Shown here one piece after another: positions 52,301-60,832 of a DNA stretch of 64,000 bases. The notes under the pieces were generated by a model, which had not been told where the DNA came from, did no database searches, and was given only the letters and a program-made list of their open reading frames with translations. Source of the stretch: Defluviitaleaceae bacterium (GTDB lineage Bacteria; Bacillota; Clostridia; Lachnospirales; WQUN01); the NCBI GenBank assembly GCA_009777845.1, contig WRLD01000009.1, forward strand, positions 21,059 to 85,058. The letters are read 5' to 3'. The stretch's first letter is position 1; every line of letters starts with the position of its first letter. The position numbers and the translations under genes are program-made.

Positions 52301-52441
52301 AAAAAGATTTTCACACAGAGGCACAGAGGCACAGAGGGAACGAGGCATAGCAAGAATATCAATGAAAATTAAAATTCGCTCTTATTTCTGATATGCCACT
52401 CGCCCTCTGTGCCTCTGTGCCTCTGTGTGAAAAAATCTTTT
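52301..52441. repeat. CACAGAGGC long inverted repeat
   Basis: Nearly perfect arms of about 37 bases built on CACAGAGG words. The word TATACGCTTTA occurs at 52271-52281 and 52460-52470, outside both arms. Confidence 0.8.
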
Positions 52442-52467
52442 AACTAAAAAAATGGAAGCTATACGCT

Positions 52468-55400
52468 TTAGACAAGCCCTGCCCCAATCTGCGAATTAAG
52501 CCTTAACAACGCATTACGATAAAAAAAGTACACATTCCGACCGTTCGGGTGCTTCCACATTTCGCTGTCTAGCTGGTTTTTTCGTATGGCGACTTTACCC
52601 TGCCACTTCTTTAGGTTAATCATGGCTTTATCGGCGTTCCATGTACGCTCGTTTGCCCTTGCCTTGGCGCGGATTAGCTCCTTGCGTTCGGGTTCGAGCG
52701 ACTTATATTTCTCAAACATGGTAAACTCTGGGTAATCGGCGTTGTCGTTAAGGTTCACAAAGGGCGGCCATGGGTCGTCCTCTAGCTGCTTTTCGTACAA
52801 ATACACCGCTCCGCGCTTTACTATGCCCTCGTATACCAATATTTGTAAAAATTCCTCCGTTAGCGGGTCGGGTACATATGTGGGCGGCTCGGGCTTTTTG
52901 TCGTTTTCTGCGGCTGTTAGCGCAATTAGCTTGGGACAGCGGATAAAAAAGTCCTCGACAGCTTCTAGGCTCGAACCAGTACAAATAGATGTGCCAATAT
53001 AATACTTTCCGTCCTTTTCTCGTATGCTTCCTGCTTCTATTCCGCGCCTAAAAATTTGCCGCGCATTGTCGTTCAAAACCTTTTGGCGTGGGTTTGTGTA
53101 GGTGTCGCCCCATAGCTTTTCGGGAATAGGGGAGGGGAGCTGTGTCCAGTTTTCTTGCTCGTTCATTGCCAAATGCCTGCCTACGCCCTCCTTTGTGTTG
53201 ATTGTACGTTCGTATAATTCCTCGCATACGCGAATCGGCGCGTACGCAAACAGCGGTATTCCGTTCTGCGTATTTAGCCAAAAAATGCGGTCGGTTATAC
53301 TGCTCTTGCGGATATTGAAACGCAGATTAGACAGCGCGTGCTTTTGGTACGACTCGATTCCGCGTTGAATGTCTGGCGCGTTGGCAGGAATACTCACCAT
53401 TCCATAGCTTGGGAAATTGAAAATACCCGTATTGTCCATATGAAAAGTAGGCTTTGCGTCACGGAACAGGCGCGGCGCGATTTCCACCTCGGCGATATGC
53501 TCCACAGTACGGTCTTTGCCATAGGAAAGACTGATAAAATCGGACATAGGCCGCATTAGCAAATCGCCGAAACGCTCGTAAATAAAGCTAGAAAACGACT
53601 GCGTTATGCTTATTTGCACATCGTCCAGCCACTGCGGCGCTTCCTTCAACAGCATTTTGGAAAACTCGCGCATTAGGTCTTTTTCTTCGATAATTGCGTT
53701 TATTTCGTCCGTTATTTCATTTACGCTTACTACATTGTGGTTTTTTTGATTGCCTTCGAGAATGATTGCGGCGTTTTGGGCTAAAATTCGCCTAATTTCC
53801 CTTAGAATTTCCGCGAAAACAGCGTAAACAGTGTCGTTTTCCTTTTCCAAGGAAAGCCTAATGTCCTTGTACACCTCGATTAGCCGTACGTAACATTCCT
53901 TTTGCAGCCGCGCTTGATAGGTCTGGATTTTCGCTTCGATAAACGCGTTTTTTCGGGCTTCGCGTTTAAATAAAATCGACCGCCGCGCTTTTTCGAGGCG
54001 TACCTGCTCGTATACCTCCAGCTCGTCAATTTGCAGGCGTTCGGCTTTTTCTCGCAGTTGCTGTATATATGTGTCAATTTGTGTAAGCAAGCAGGGATTC
54101 TTGTCACTGCAAATAAGCCGCGAAACATACAGCGCGCCCTTTTGCAAAAATTGCTCGCGCAGCTCTTTTTTTATTTTTTTCAACGCGGAAGCCGTAGCAC
54201 ATTTAGAAAGCGTACGTTTTGCGGCGATGTATTGCTGTTCCAGCTTTTCGTCAATATTCACACGGCGCATTTTTATCACGTTTTGATAGCTGTAGTAGTC
54301 GGTTTCGGCATAATCCAGCTTTATTGGCGGTATTTTCCACTCGGAATACAGCGCGTTTATTTCCAGTCCTGCGGTCTCGGCAAAGGCTTCTAGGTCGTTT
54401 TCGTCTGGCTCTGCTTCAAATAGTCTTTCCTCCATGCTCTCAAATAGTGCATGTGCCAAATACGAGGTAATGCCCTCTGTAGGCAAAACCGCCGCCGATG
54501 CGCCGACAATATTATACACAAAATTTGCGGAATTTGACATTCCGTGCGGCAAATTGCTTTTCATAGCGGAAATATTCGACATTAAATTGCTTAAATAGTC
54601 CTGTATTGCAAATTCACAGCCCGATTCCTTGTCCTCCAACGCGAGAAAATTCGCGATATTTTCCGCCGTCACGTTCATGCAATAATCGTACGCGTCCTTC
54701 AAAAAAACGCCGTCCACATTGCACGCGCTGACTAAATGGCACAAATCAAAGGGCGCGAGGGCAGAGCTTACCTCCAGGCGCGTTCCGTATTTTTGGGAAA
54801 AACGCTCGCCGCGTTCCTCGATATTCATAAAATAATCAAGCTCTTTAAGCGCGGCGTAGCCGTTGCGTTGGATATATTCCTCGGTGTGCGTGTGCATATT
54901 GTTGCCGCTCAGGTGAATGTCGGGCGTAAACAAATAGCCTGCGATTTCCACCTTGTCTATGCCATTGTTGCCAAACTGGCGTTCCATAAGCCCGCGGATA
55001 ATGTACGCAATATCCAGAAACATTCCGCCGCCCGTTCCGCCCGAAAGCCCCGAAAGCAGGAACACAAGCAGCTTGTTTCCTTGGTCGTTGCGTAGCGTGC
55101 GTATTTTGTTTTCGATTGCATCTACCGCCGTATTTATTTTTTCAAACAATAAAAGCCGTCCTGCCTGACGGTTTCCGCTCGCGCCCTTTGTGCCGTCAGT
55201 AATGGTAAGCTCGGGGCTTAGCCATTTTTTTATGTAGTCGGGCAGGGTGCTGCGGTTGTTTAAAATCGCGCCGATTCCTGCGTTAGACAGCAGGACTATT
55301 TCCTGCGAATCCAGCGAAATGCCTTTATATTTTTTCCTGTCATGCTCGTTTGTTTCAAAGGAAAGGTACTCGATGTTATCGGGCTTTTGCTTTTTGTGCT

Positions 55401-55599
55401 TTGTCATAGGGTTGTCGGGCAGCTTAAATCTGCGGTTTATTTGGTATTTCAAGCGTAAGAGCGCGTCCGTACCCGTACCGCCAAGCCCCACAACAAGAAT
55501 AGGGTGGTTAATGGTATCTATGCGCGTTTTTTCCGCAAAAATACCGCCGCCAAGCGAAATATCCATTTGCTTGATGTTGTCGTGCGTTAGTTGTTTCAT
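52468..55599 (-). CDS. Large tubulin-like GTPase
   Basis: 1043 residues. The N-terminal 40-500 is a tubulin/FtsZ-like fold of the bacterial Tubulin_2 group: ILVVGLGGTGTDALLRLK (about 34-51) and the phosphate-binding LSGLSGGTGGGMFLD (about 183-197). A long charged, coiled-coil-like stretch follows (about 480-680) and then an unrecognised C-terminal half. Function of this group is unknown. ATG 55599 has GGGGGAG upstream; the longer frame crosses repeats. It is not in an operon, unlike relatives that neighbour vWA or kinase genes. Confidence 0.82.
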   Translation of the reverse strand: MKQLTHDNIKQMDISLGGGIFAEKTRIDTINHPILVVGLGGTGTDALLRLKYQINRRFKLPDNPMTKHKKQKPDNIEYLSFETNEHDRKKYKGISLDSQEIVLLSNAGIGAILNNRSTLPDYIKKWLSPELTITDGTKGASGNRQAGRLLLFEKINTAVDAIENKIRTLRNDQGNKLLVFLLSGLSGGTGGGMFLDIAYIIRGLMERQFGNNGIDKVEIAGYLFTPDIHLSGNNMHTHTEEYIQRNGYAALKELDYFMNIEERGERFSQKYGTRLEVSSALAPFDLCHLVSACNVDGVFLKDAYDYCMNVTAENIANFLALEDKESGCEFAIQDYLSNLMSNISAMKSNLPHGMSNSANFVYNIVGASAAVLPTEGITSYLAHALFESMEERLFEAEPDENDLEAFAETAGLEINALYSEWKIPPIKLDYAETDYYSYQNVIKMRRVNIDEKLEQQYIAAKRTLSKCATASALKKIKKELREQFLQKGALYVSRLICSDKNPCLLTQIDTYIQQLREKAERLQIDELEVYEQVRLEKARRSILFKREARKNAFIEAKIQTYQARLQKECYVRLIEVYKDIRLSLEKENDTVYAVFAEILREIRRILAQNAAIILEGNQKNHNVVSVNEITDEINAIIEEKDLMREFSKMLLKEAPQWLDDVQISITQSFSSFIYERFGDLLMRPMSDFISLSYGKDRTVEHIAEVEIAPRLFRDAKPTFHMDNTGIFNFPSYGMVSIPANAPDIQRGIESYQKHALSNLRFNIRKSSITDRIFWLNTQNGIPLFAYAPIRVCEELYERTINTKEGVGRHLAMNEQENWTQLPSPIPEKLWGDTYTNPRQKVLNDNARQIFRRGIEAGSIREKDGKYYIGTSICTGSSLEAVEDFFIRCPKLIALTAAENDKKPEPPTYVPDPLTEEFLQILVYEGIVKRGAVYLYEKQLEDDPWPPFVNLNDNADYPEFTMFEKYKSLEPERKELIRAKARANERTWNADKAMINLKKWQGKVAIRKNQLDSEMWKHPNGRNVYFFYRNALLRLNSQIGAGLV

Positions 55600-55733
55600 T
55601 GTGTATTGCTCCCCCGAGTTCATAATGGTTACGTATAAGTGTATGTTATGAAAGGAGGGAAAATGAGTGGGGTGGGGGACGAAAAATGCACGAGGGGCAG
55701 AAGCGTGTAGCTTTTCGGTTTTAAGGGCGATTA

Positions 55734-55858
55734 AACGCGGATTTGGCTGATTTTCGCGGATTTGTGCGGATTGGCTCGAACGAATCCGCATAATCCGCGA
55801 AAATCCGTTAAATCCGTGTTTAATTTTCATATTTCGGCTTTGTGTGTTTGTCGCGAGG
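55734..55858. repeat. ATCCG-rich repeat with flank
   Basis: AATCCGCATAATCCGCGAAA words and the GGCTTTGTGTGTTTGTCG flank leading into copy 11. Confidence 0.7.
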
Positions 55859-55860
55859 GT

Positions 55861-55971
55861 GTAGGGGACGGATTTATCCGTCCCGAGATTACCTCGCTGT
55901 GCTTTAATGGGCGTTACCTGCCCCGAATTGACGAACGTGCGTACCTCGGGACGGATAAATCCGTCCCCTAC
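55861..55971. repeat. GGACGGAT element, copy 11
   Basis: 111 bp between two divergent genes, so not a terminator site here. Nothing else is seen in 55600-56092 besides repeats. Confidence 0.88.
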
Positions 55972-56092
55972 AAGAACCGTGCAGGTTTTGCCGTTCGTGC
56001 GTTTGGCGTGATGAGTGGGGTGGGGGATTGACTAGTAAATTTGGTACGTGATATTGTGGGGGCGGTAGAGCTTGTTAGAGGGAGGGAATGTT

Positions 56093-56398
56093 TTGGAATG
56101 TAACGTAAAAGGTGGCGTAACGCCCGAGATTGGCGATATTTACCCATTTGGCGGCTTTGACTGGCGTGTGCTTGATGTGGAAAACAACAAGGCGTTACTT
56201 ATAACGGAAAAAATAATCGAGCAACGACCGTACAATGTTGACTGGACTGATATAACGTGGGAAAGCTGCACCTTGCGAGAATATCTAAACGGCGAATTTC
56301 TCAATAAGCTAGGCGTAGCAAAATCCGCAATCGCAGATACGGATAACCGCAATTCAGATAACCCATGGCACGGCACAGTGGGCGGTAGAGCTTGTTAG
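56093..56398 (+). pseudogene. Truncated DUF6273-domain duplicate
   Basis: 101 codons from TTG behind GGAGGG. It holds only the first half of a DUF6273 domain (GDIYPFGGFDWRVLDVENN, TWESCTLREYLN) and stops where the leader of the next gene begins. The 47-base leader at 56059-56105 is repeated at 56378-56424, so a tandem duplication or recombination cut this copy. Confidence 0.7.
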
Positions 56399-56424
56399 AG
56401 GGAGGGAATGTTTTGGAGTGTAAT
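56378..56424 (+). repeat. Second copy of the duplicated gene leader
   Basis: GGCGGTAGAGCTTGTTAGAG plus GGAGGGAATGTTTTGG, equal to 56059-56105 but for two or three bases. Confidence 0.8.
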
Positions 56425-57642
56425 AACGATACTGCACAAGGCGTACTTACTCATATCGCCAACGAATACGGCGTAGATGTACTACTAGGTACAAAGGTGC
56501 ATATTTACTTTTCTGATTTATCTCGTAATCAGCTTATAGACGAAAAGAAACTTATTAAAATGCTCTCGGACGAGGGGGCGTTAGCCTGTCTAAAAGCGGA
56601 AATAGGTCAATCCAAAACCGAGCAAACCTTGGCTATAAGGCGGGCTGTGGCTCGTTTGCGCTTTGCGAAAGCCGAGGGTGAGGATATGCTTTATCAGTTT
56701 GCGGAAGCGTTGGGGTGGGGATTGTCTGAGCATGAACTCCCGCAATCCACGCCAGAACCAGTGCCAACGCCAACAAAAAAGCCAATCAAAAAAATAATGG
56801 CGTGTTTTGGCATTGTAGCAATGATAGTGACCGTTGTATATTTAGGTGTCATATACGTCAATCGTAAAGGTTATCAAAACCCGAATGACTATACCGCAGA
56901 AGTGCAAAGTCAAGCACCTTTGCATGATGTATATATGTCTGACGAAACAATTTACGAAGCTGAATACTATGTTGATGATAAATTTGCAACGAATGAAGTC
57001 GAAGTTATAACAAGCATACCTGATGCACAAGTGGGCAATCTTATAGAGTTTGGTGGGATAGAGTGGAGAGTGCTTGATGTGCAAAGTGGCAGAGCGTTAT
57101 TGTTAAGCGACAAGATTTTAGAACATAGAGCGTATCACCGCACTAACTCAAACATTACATGGGAAGCCTCTGACATTCGAGCATATCTTAACAATGATTT
57201 TTACAATAGCTTTAGCACGGTAGACAGAGGACGAATTCGCGAAACAAGAGTCGTAAGCAATGCTAACCCATGGTGGGAAACAAGGGGCGGTTCAAACACA
57301 ACAGATAGAATCTTTTTATTAAGCATAGACGAAGTGCTAAAATATTTCGGTGATAGCGGAATGGTAGCGAGTGGTACGACCATGAGCGAAAGGGAAAGGA
57401 GTAATACTCCACCGTCATGGCCTGCCCATGGTATATATAGGTGGGGTATACATGACGAGTACAGCGAGGCAAGGATAGCACATAATACAGCGGGCGAAGC
57501 CTCGTGGTGGTGGCTTCGCTCACTCGGTCTTAGTAGGCGAAATGCCTCCGATGTCGGCTATGTCGGCAACATCAGTGTAATCGGTGACGATGCTGGTCGT
57601 AGCGGTGGCGGCGTTCGCCCCGCTTTGTGGCTAAATCTATAG
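56413..57642 (+). CDS. Membrane protein with DUF6273 domain
   Basis: 409 residues from TTG 56413 behind GGAGGG. Residues about 1-115 are a helical cytoplasmic domain (LTHIANEYGVDVLLG) of a kind often fused to WG or Sel1 repeats, then a Pro linker, one membrane segment (about 132-152) and a complete DUF6273 domain ending GVRPALWLNL. The latter is an extracellular domain related in shape to C-type-lectin or sulfatase-modifying folds. The start duplicates the upstream leader. Confidence 0.75.
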   Translation: MECNNDTAQGVLTHIANEYGVDVLLGTKVHIYFSDLSRNQLIDEKKLIKMLSDEGALACLKAEIGQSKTEQTLAIRRAVARLRFAKAEGEDMLYQFAEALGWGLSEHELPQSTPEPVPTPTKKPIKKIMACFGIVAMIVTVVYLGVIYVNRKGYQNPNDYTAEVQSQAPLHDVYMSDETIYEAEYYVDDKFATNEVEVITSIPDAQVGNLIEFGGIEWRVLDVQSGRALLLSDKILEHRAYHRTNSNITWEASDIRAYLNNDFYNSFSTVDRGRIRETRVVSNANPWWETRGGSNTTDRIFLLSIDEVLKYFGDSGMVASGTTMSERERSNTPPSWPAHGIYRWGIHDEYSEARIAHNTAGEASWWWLRSLGLSRRNASDVGYVGNISVIGDDAGRSGGGVRPALWLNL

Positions 57643-57646
57643 CCAC

Positions 57647-58222
57647 TCAATCAGCCGCTAGTTGAAACAAATCAATTTTTTCGATTCCAACACAACAAAC
57701 GCCGTCAAATTCCATTTTTACCACCCACGGCATAATATGCGCCATTGCCATAAAGTCGGCAAAGCCATATGTAGCGTCAAAGTAGCGGATAATAGTCGAA
57801 AGTGACGTGCCATGCGTGCCGACGACTATATTTTTTCCGTTGTGTTGGCGTAGTGCTTCTTGTAGTGCCGCGATATTCCGCTCTTGAACCTCGTGCAAGG
57901 ATTCGCCGTCCTCTAATTTGTACGAGAAGTCAGCCCATTGGTTGACGGCATACGATTTGAAATCGTCAATCCATTTGCTTGAAATGCGCCGTTCCCGAAA
58001 ATCGTAAATTGCTTGCACTTCCAAGCCAGCCTGCTGTGCAAATTCGGAAACGGTGTCTACCGACCGCTTATATGGGCTAGACAAAACAACGTCTATATTT
58101 TTGTCGCACAAATAAGCCGTGACAAGCGAACGGTCTGCCAAGCCCTTGTCCGTCAGCGGAGCATCGGAATCCTCGCTCTTAGGATTTTTCTCTGCGTGGC
58201 GAATGAAATATACGGCTGTCAT
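57647..58222 (-). CDS. Histidine-phosphatase-family protein
   Basis: 191 residues. The phosphoryl-accepting His is in VYFIRHAEKNP, the second in GTHGTSLSTI, with R in SPYKRSVDT. Members include phosphoglycerate mutases and small-molecule phosphatases; which applies is open. ATG 58222 overlaps the stop of the small upstream gene (ATGA) and has GGAGGGAG before it, so it belongs to the PIN operon. Confidence 0.87.
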   Translation of the reverse strand: MTAVYFIRHAEKNPKSEDSDAPLTDKGLADRSLVTAYLCDKNIDVVLSSPYKRSVDTVSEFAQQAGLEVQAIYDFRERRISSKWIDDFKSYAVNQWADFSYKLEDGESLHEVQERNIAALQEALRQHNGKNIVVGTHGTSLSTIIRYFDATYGFADFMAMAHIMPWVVKMEFDGVCCVGIEKIDLFQLAAD

Positions 58223-58386
58223 TCCATCTCCCTCCAATACCCCGAGTTTGTCCGTATTTCCTCAATCCGTTCCTGTATTTGTTTCGCGCCGTTTTTAACA
58301 TATTCATTTTTTTCTGCTAGTGTCATAGTAGACATCTTTAAGGATTGCTCCTCGCGGATAATTCTATTTGCTTCCGTGAAAGTCAT
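58219..58386 (-). CDS. 55-residue protein between PIN and phosphatase genes
   Basis: Reads MTFTEANRIIREEQSLKM and is charged and helical throughout. It overlaps the PIN gene by ATGA and the phosphatase start by ATGA. It occupies the place of the small gene after the other PIN gene (31811) but is not similar in sequence. Possible partner or antitoxin of the PIN protein. Confidence 0.65.
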   Translation of the reverse strand: MTFTEANRIIREEQSLKMSTMTLAEKNEYVKNGAKQIQERIEEIRTNSGYWREME

Positions 58387-58886
58387 GTCGGGTCTGCCCC
58401 TTCCTCGTCAACCAAAGCCACAGGCTGAAGCATATCAATGTTTTTATATCCCGCTATATTTGAAATTGCCCGAACGCCTCTGATTGTCTTAACATTTACC
58501 AAGTGCTTAAAATTCATTGACACTATAATATCGCACCCCGAAACAAAGGCACAGCCGATATGCAGTCGGTCATTTTGGTGTTTGTCTGAAATAAGCAGCT
58601 CGCTTTTTTTGACAAGGCTTGCAATATGCTCGGCTTCTGCCGTAATACCGATTGTTTCGTATTTTATTTGTGCGATAAAGCCCAAAAGCGTATTCAGCTT
58701 TTCCTTGTTCTTATTGTCGTTTAATTCTTTGAATGTTAGCTCTGAAATAACTACATCGTATTTTGAGCTTTTAATATTTTCCCAAAGTGCAAGCATAGCT
58801 TCGTTGTCCTTGCTATATTTTTCTTCATTTTCGTCTAAATAACCGATTGCACTTGTATCAATATATATCTTTAATTTTTTCAACAC
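58383..58886 (-). CDS. PIN-domain protein
   Basis: 167 residues. Acidic residues of the PIN site lie in IYIDTSAIGYL, ELTFKELND and DRLHIGCAFVSGCDIIVSMNFKH (only the Asp and nearby His are quoted as key). A Mg-dependent RNase by family. The order PIN-small gene-phosphatase, with two four-base overlaps, suggests one operon. Confidence 0.8.
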   Translation of the reverse strand: MLKKLKIYIDTSAIGYLDENEEKYSKDNEAMLALWENIKSSKYDVVISELTFKELNDNKNKEKLNTLLGFIAQIKYETIGITAEAEHIASLVKKSELLISDKHQNDRLHIGCAFVSGCDIIVSMNFKHLVNVKTIRGVRAISNIAGYKNIDMLQPVALVDEEGADPT

Positions 58887-58898
58887 AGTACCGCCTTT

Positions 58899-59993
58899 CT
58901 ACTCCATCTCTTTCCTCACCCGACCCAATTCCTCCGGAATATTGATTTTCTGCGGGCATAACCGCACACACGCGCCGCAGCCGACACAGTCCGAGGCGCG
59001 TTTACCCTCGGGCAGCGTATTGTACATCATTTTCAAGTTCCACGCCGTACCGCTGCCGCGTTTTATGTCGTTGTACAACAAAAAGCACGTTGGTATATCT
59101 ATGCCCACGGGGCAGTCGCAGTATTTGCAGGCGGTACACGGAACGGACGAGATTTTGCCCACCTCGCGCATTACGTTTTCCAGCATGGCTATTTCCTCGG
59201 CGGTCATGGGCTTTAGGTCGCGGAATGTTTTCAGATTGTCCTGTACCTGCTCCAGCGTGGACATTCCGCTGAGTACGCAGGTTACGCCCTGCAAAGTGGC
59301 GGCGTACTGTATCGCCCACGACGCTACGGAACGCTCGGGGGCGTAGTCCTTTAGCAGTTTTTCCGCAGAGGGCGGCAGGGCGGCGAGCGCGCCGCCGCGT
59401 ACAGGCTCCATGACGATAATCGGCACATTATGCTTAATGGCGAGTGCCTGCCATTCGCCTGCGTTGCCGCACATTATGTCCTTGTAATTCAATTGTAGCT
59501 GAACAAATTCCGCCTCGGGGCGGCTTTGCAACAGCCGCGAAAGATACTCGGTAGTGCCGTGGAACGAAAAGCCCAAATGCCTAATTAGGCCTTTCTTTTT
59601 TTGCTCCGCGCCCCACTCAAAAAGCCCCATGTCGTTTACGCCTTTTTCCTTTTCGTCGGAAAGCGAATGGATTAAATAAAAATCAAAATAATCTAGGCCA
59701 GTGCGGCCGAATTGTTTTTGTAGAATATTGTCGCAATCGGCATGATTTTTTACTTCCCACGGCGGCAGCTTATCCGCTACAAAGAATTTACTGCGCGAAT
59801 GGCGCGACACCAGCGTTTTGCGTAGCATTTCCTCCGAGCCGCCATAAATCCACGCCGTATCAAAATAATTGCCGCCGCCGTCCAAATATACGTCAATCAT
59901 TCGCGCGGTTTCTTTTTCGTTAGGCATACGCATAGCCCCAAAGCCAAGAAACGATTTGCCTACTGTGAGATAGTCCTTTTCCGTGGGAAACAT
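58899..59993 (-). CDS. Aldo/keto reductase with C-terminal ferredoxin domain
   Basis: 364 residues. The TIM-barrel part has the catalytic Asp and Tyr in YFDTAWIYGGSEE, His in RHLGFSFHG and NADPH-side motif near SVASWAIQYAA. The tail carries CTACKYCDCPVGIDIP and CVGCGACVRLCPQ for iron-sulfur clusters. Such fusions are common in anaerobes; substrates are unknown. ATG 59993 follows AAAGGTG. Confidence 0.9.
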   Translation of the reverse strand: MFPTEKDYLTVGKSFLGFGAMRMPNEKETARMIDVYLDGGGNYFDTAWIYGGSEEMLRKTLVSRHSRSKFFVADKLPPWEVKNHADCDNILQKQFGRTGLDYFDFYLIHSLSDEKEKGVNDMGLFEWGAEQKKKGLIRHLGFSFHGTTEYLSRLLQSRPEAEFVQLQLNYKDIMCGNAGEWQALAIKHNVPIIVMEPVRGGALAALPPSAEKLLKDYAPERSVASWAIQYAATLQGVTCVLSGMSTLEQVQDNLKTFRDLKPMTAEEIAMLENVMREVGKISSVPCTACKYCDCPVGIDIPTCFLLYNDIKRGSGTAWNLKMMYNTLPEGKRASDCVGCGACVRLCPQKINIPEELGRVRKEME

Positions 59994-60006
59994 AAAATCA
60001 CCTTTT

Positions 60007-60477
60007 CTATAAAAATTCGCCCCAGTTTTCACTCACCAACGCCGCGTTATTCGCAAAATCAATCTGATAACGAATCGCGCCGTGGTCTTTGATTAACACG
60101 CCGTCCGTAAGTTTTATTTCGAGAATACAGCTATTTTTGTCCTGCTCGTTGTTTGCGTGGTCGTACCATGCGGAAAACGCTTCGCGTAGCTTTAGCCGAA
60201 TTTCGGCGTTTTTTGGCTCTAGCACCCAGCCGATATTGCGACCGATTCCATGACCGCTAAACCAATCCACGGCACAAATTGCTACTTCCTCGTTCGCTTC
60301 AATTTGTTTCATTTTGCTGGAAAGCGCGTGAGTGGTAACGTAAAACGCGCCATTGTGGTAATATGCGTCCACCATGCGGTTATACAGGCGTTCGCCGTCC
60401 TTTGTCGCTACTGCAACAAGGCTGTCCTTGCTAAAGCGTTCCTGCATTAGTGCTATTGCGTTTTCGTAGTTGCTCAT
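60007..60477 (-). CDS. Pyridoxamine-phosphate-oxidase-like flavin-binding protein
   Basis: 156 residues, split-barrel fold of the PNPOx group (LVAVATKDGERLYNRMVDAYYH, HALSSKMKQIEANEEVAIC). Proteins of this kind bind FMN or F420 or haem; none is proven here. AGGAG precedes ATG 60477. It lies 13 bases upstream of the aldo/keto reductase gene and may be in an operon with it. Confidence 0.8.
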   Translation of the reverse strand: MSNYENAIALMQERFSKDSLVAVATKDGERLYNRMVDAYYHNGAFYVTTHALSSKMKQIEANEEVAICAVDWFSGHGIGRNIGWVLEPKNAEIRLKLREAFSAWYDHANNEQDKNSCILEIKLTDGVLIKDHGAIRYQIDFANNAALVSENWGEFL

Positions 60478-60488
60478 TTTAGTCACTC

Positions 60489-60815
60489 CTATTTCCGTTT
60501 ATACTGCGTTATGCCTACTTTTAGCGTATTTCCGCTTAATGTGATTGGCTGAGTGATAGAGCCGCCATCTTCAAAAAGCAAGGAAAGATTGCCGTTTGTT
60601 ATTTCGTATGTTCCGTATCGTGGTACAGCGTTGCCCGAGTGGGTATAGTAGGTTAGCGTGTAGGAATCCTCGGTAAATTCATAGGTAGAAACAAGCTCGC
60701 CCTCTGAACCGAAAAATTCCCACGTTCCTGTAAGGTTAATGTCGCTATCGCCGCCGCAAGCCGCAAATATAACAAGCAACGCAAATAAAACGATGGTTTT
60801 CGCCATTTTTCCCAT
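60489..60815 (-). CDS. Small lipoprotein, DUF5640-like
   Basis: 108 residues with lipobox FAAC and a lipocalin-like beta barrel pattern (GTWEFFGSEGE, YGTYEITNGNLSL). Function unknown. AAAGGTGATTTTT precedes ATG 60815. Next genes on this strand are the PNPOx-like protein and the reductase. Confidence 0.75.
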   Translation of the reverse strand: MGKMAKTIVLFALLVIFAACGGDSDINLTGTWEFFGSEGELVSTYEFTEDSYTLTYYTHSGNAVPRYGTYEITNGNLSLLFEDGGSITQPITLSGNTLKVGITQYKRK

Positions 60816-60832
60816 AAAAATCACCTTTCCGC

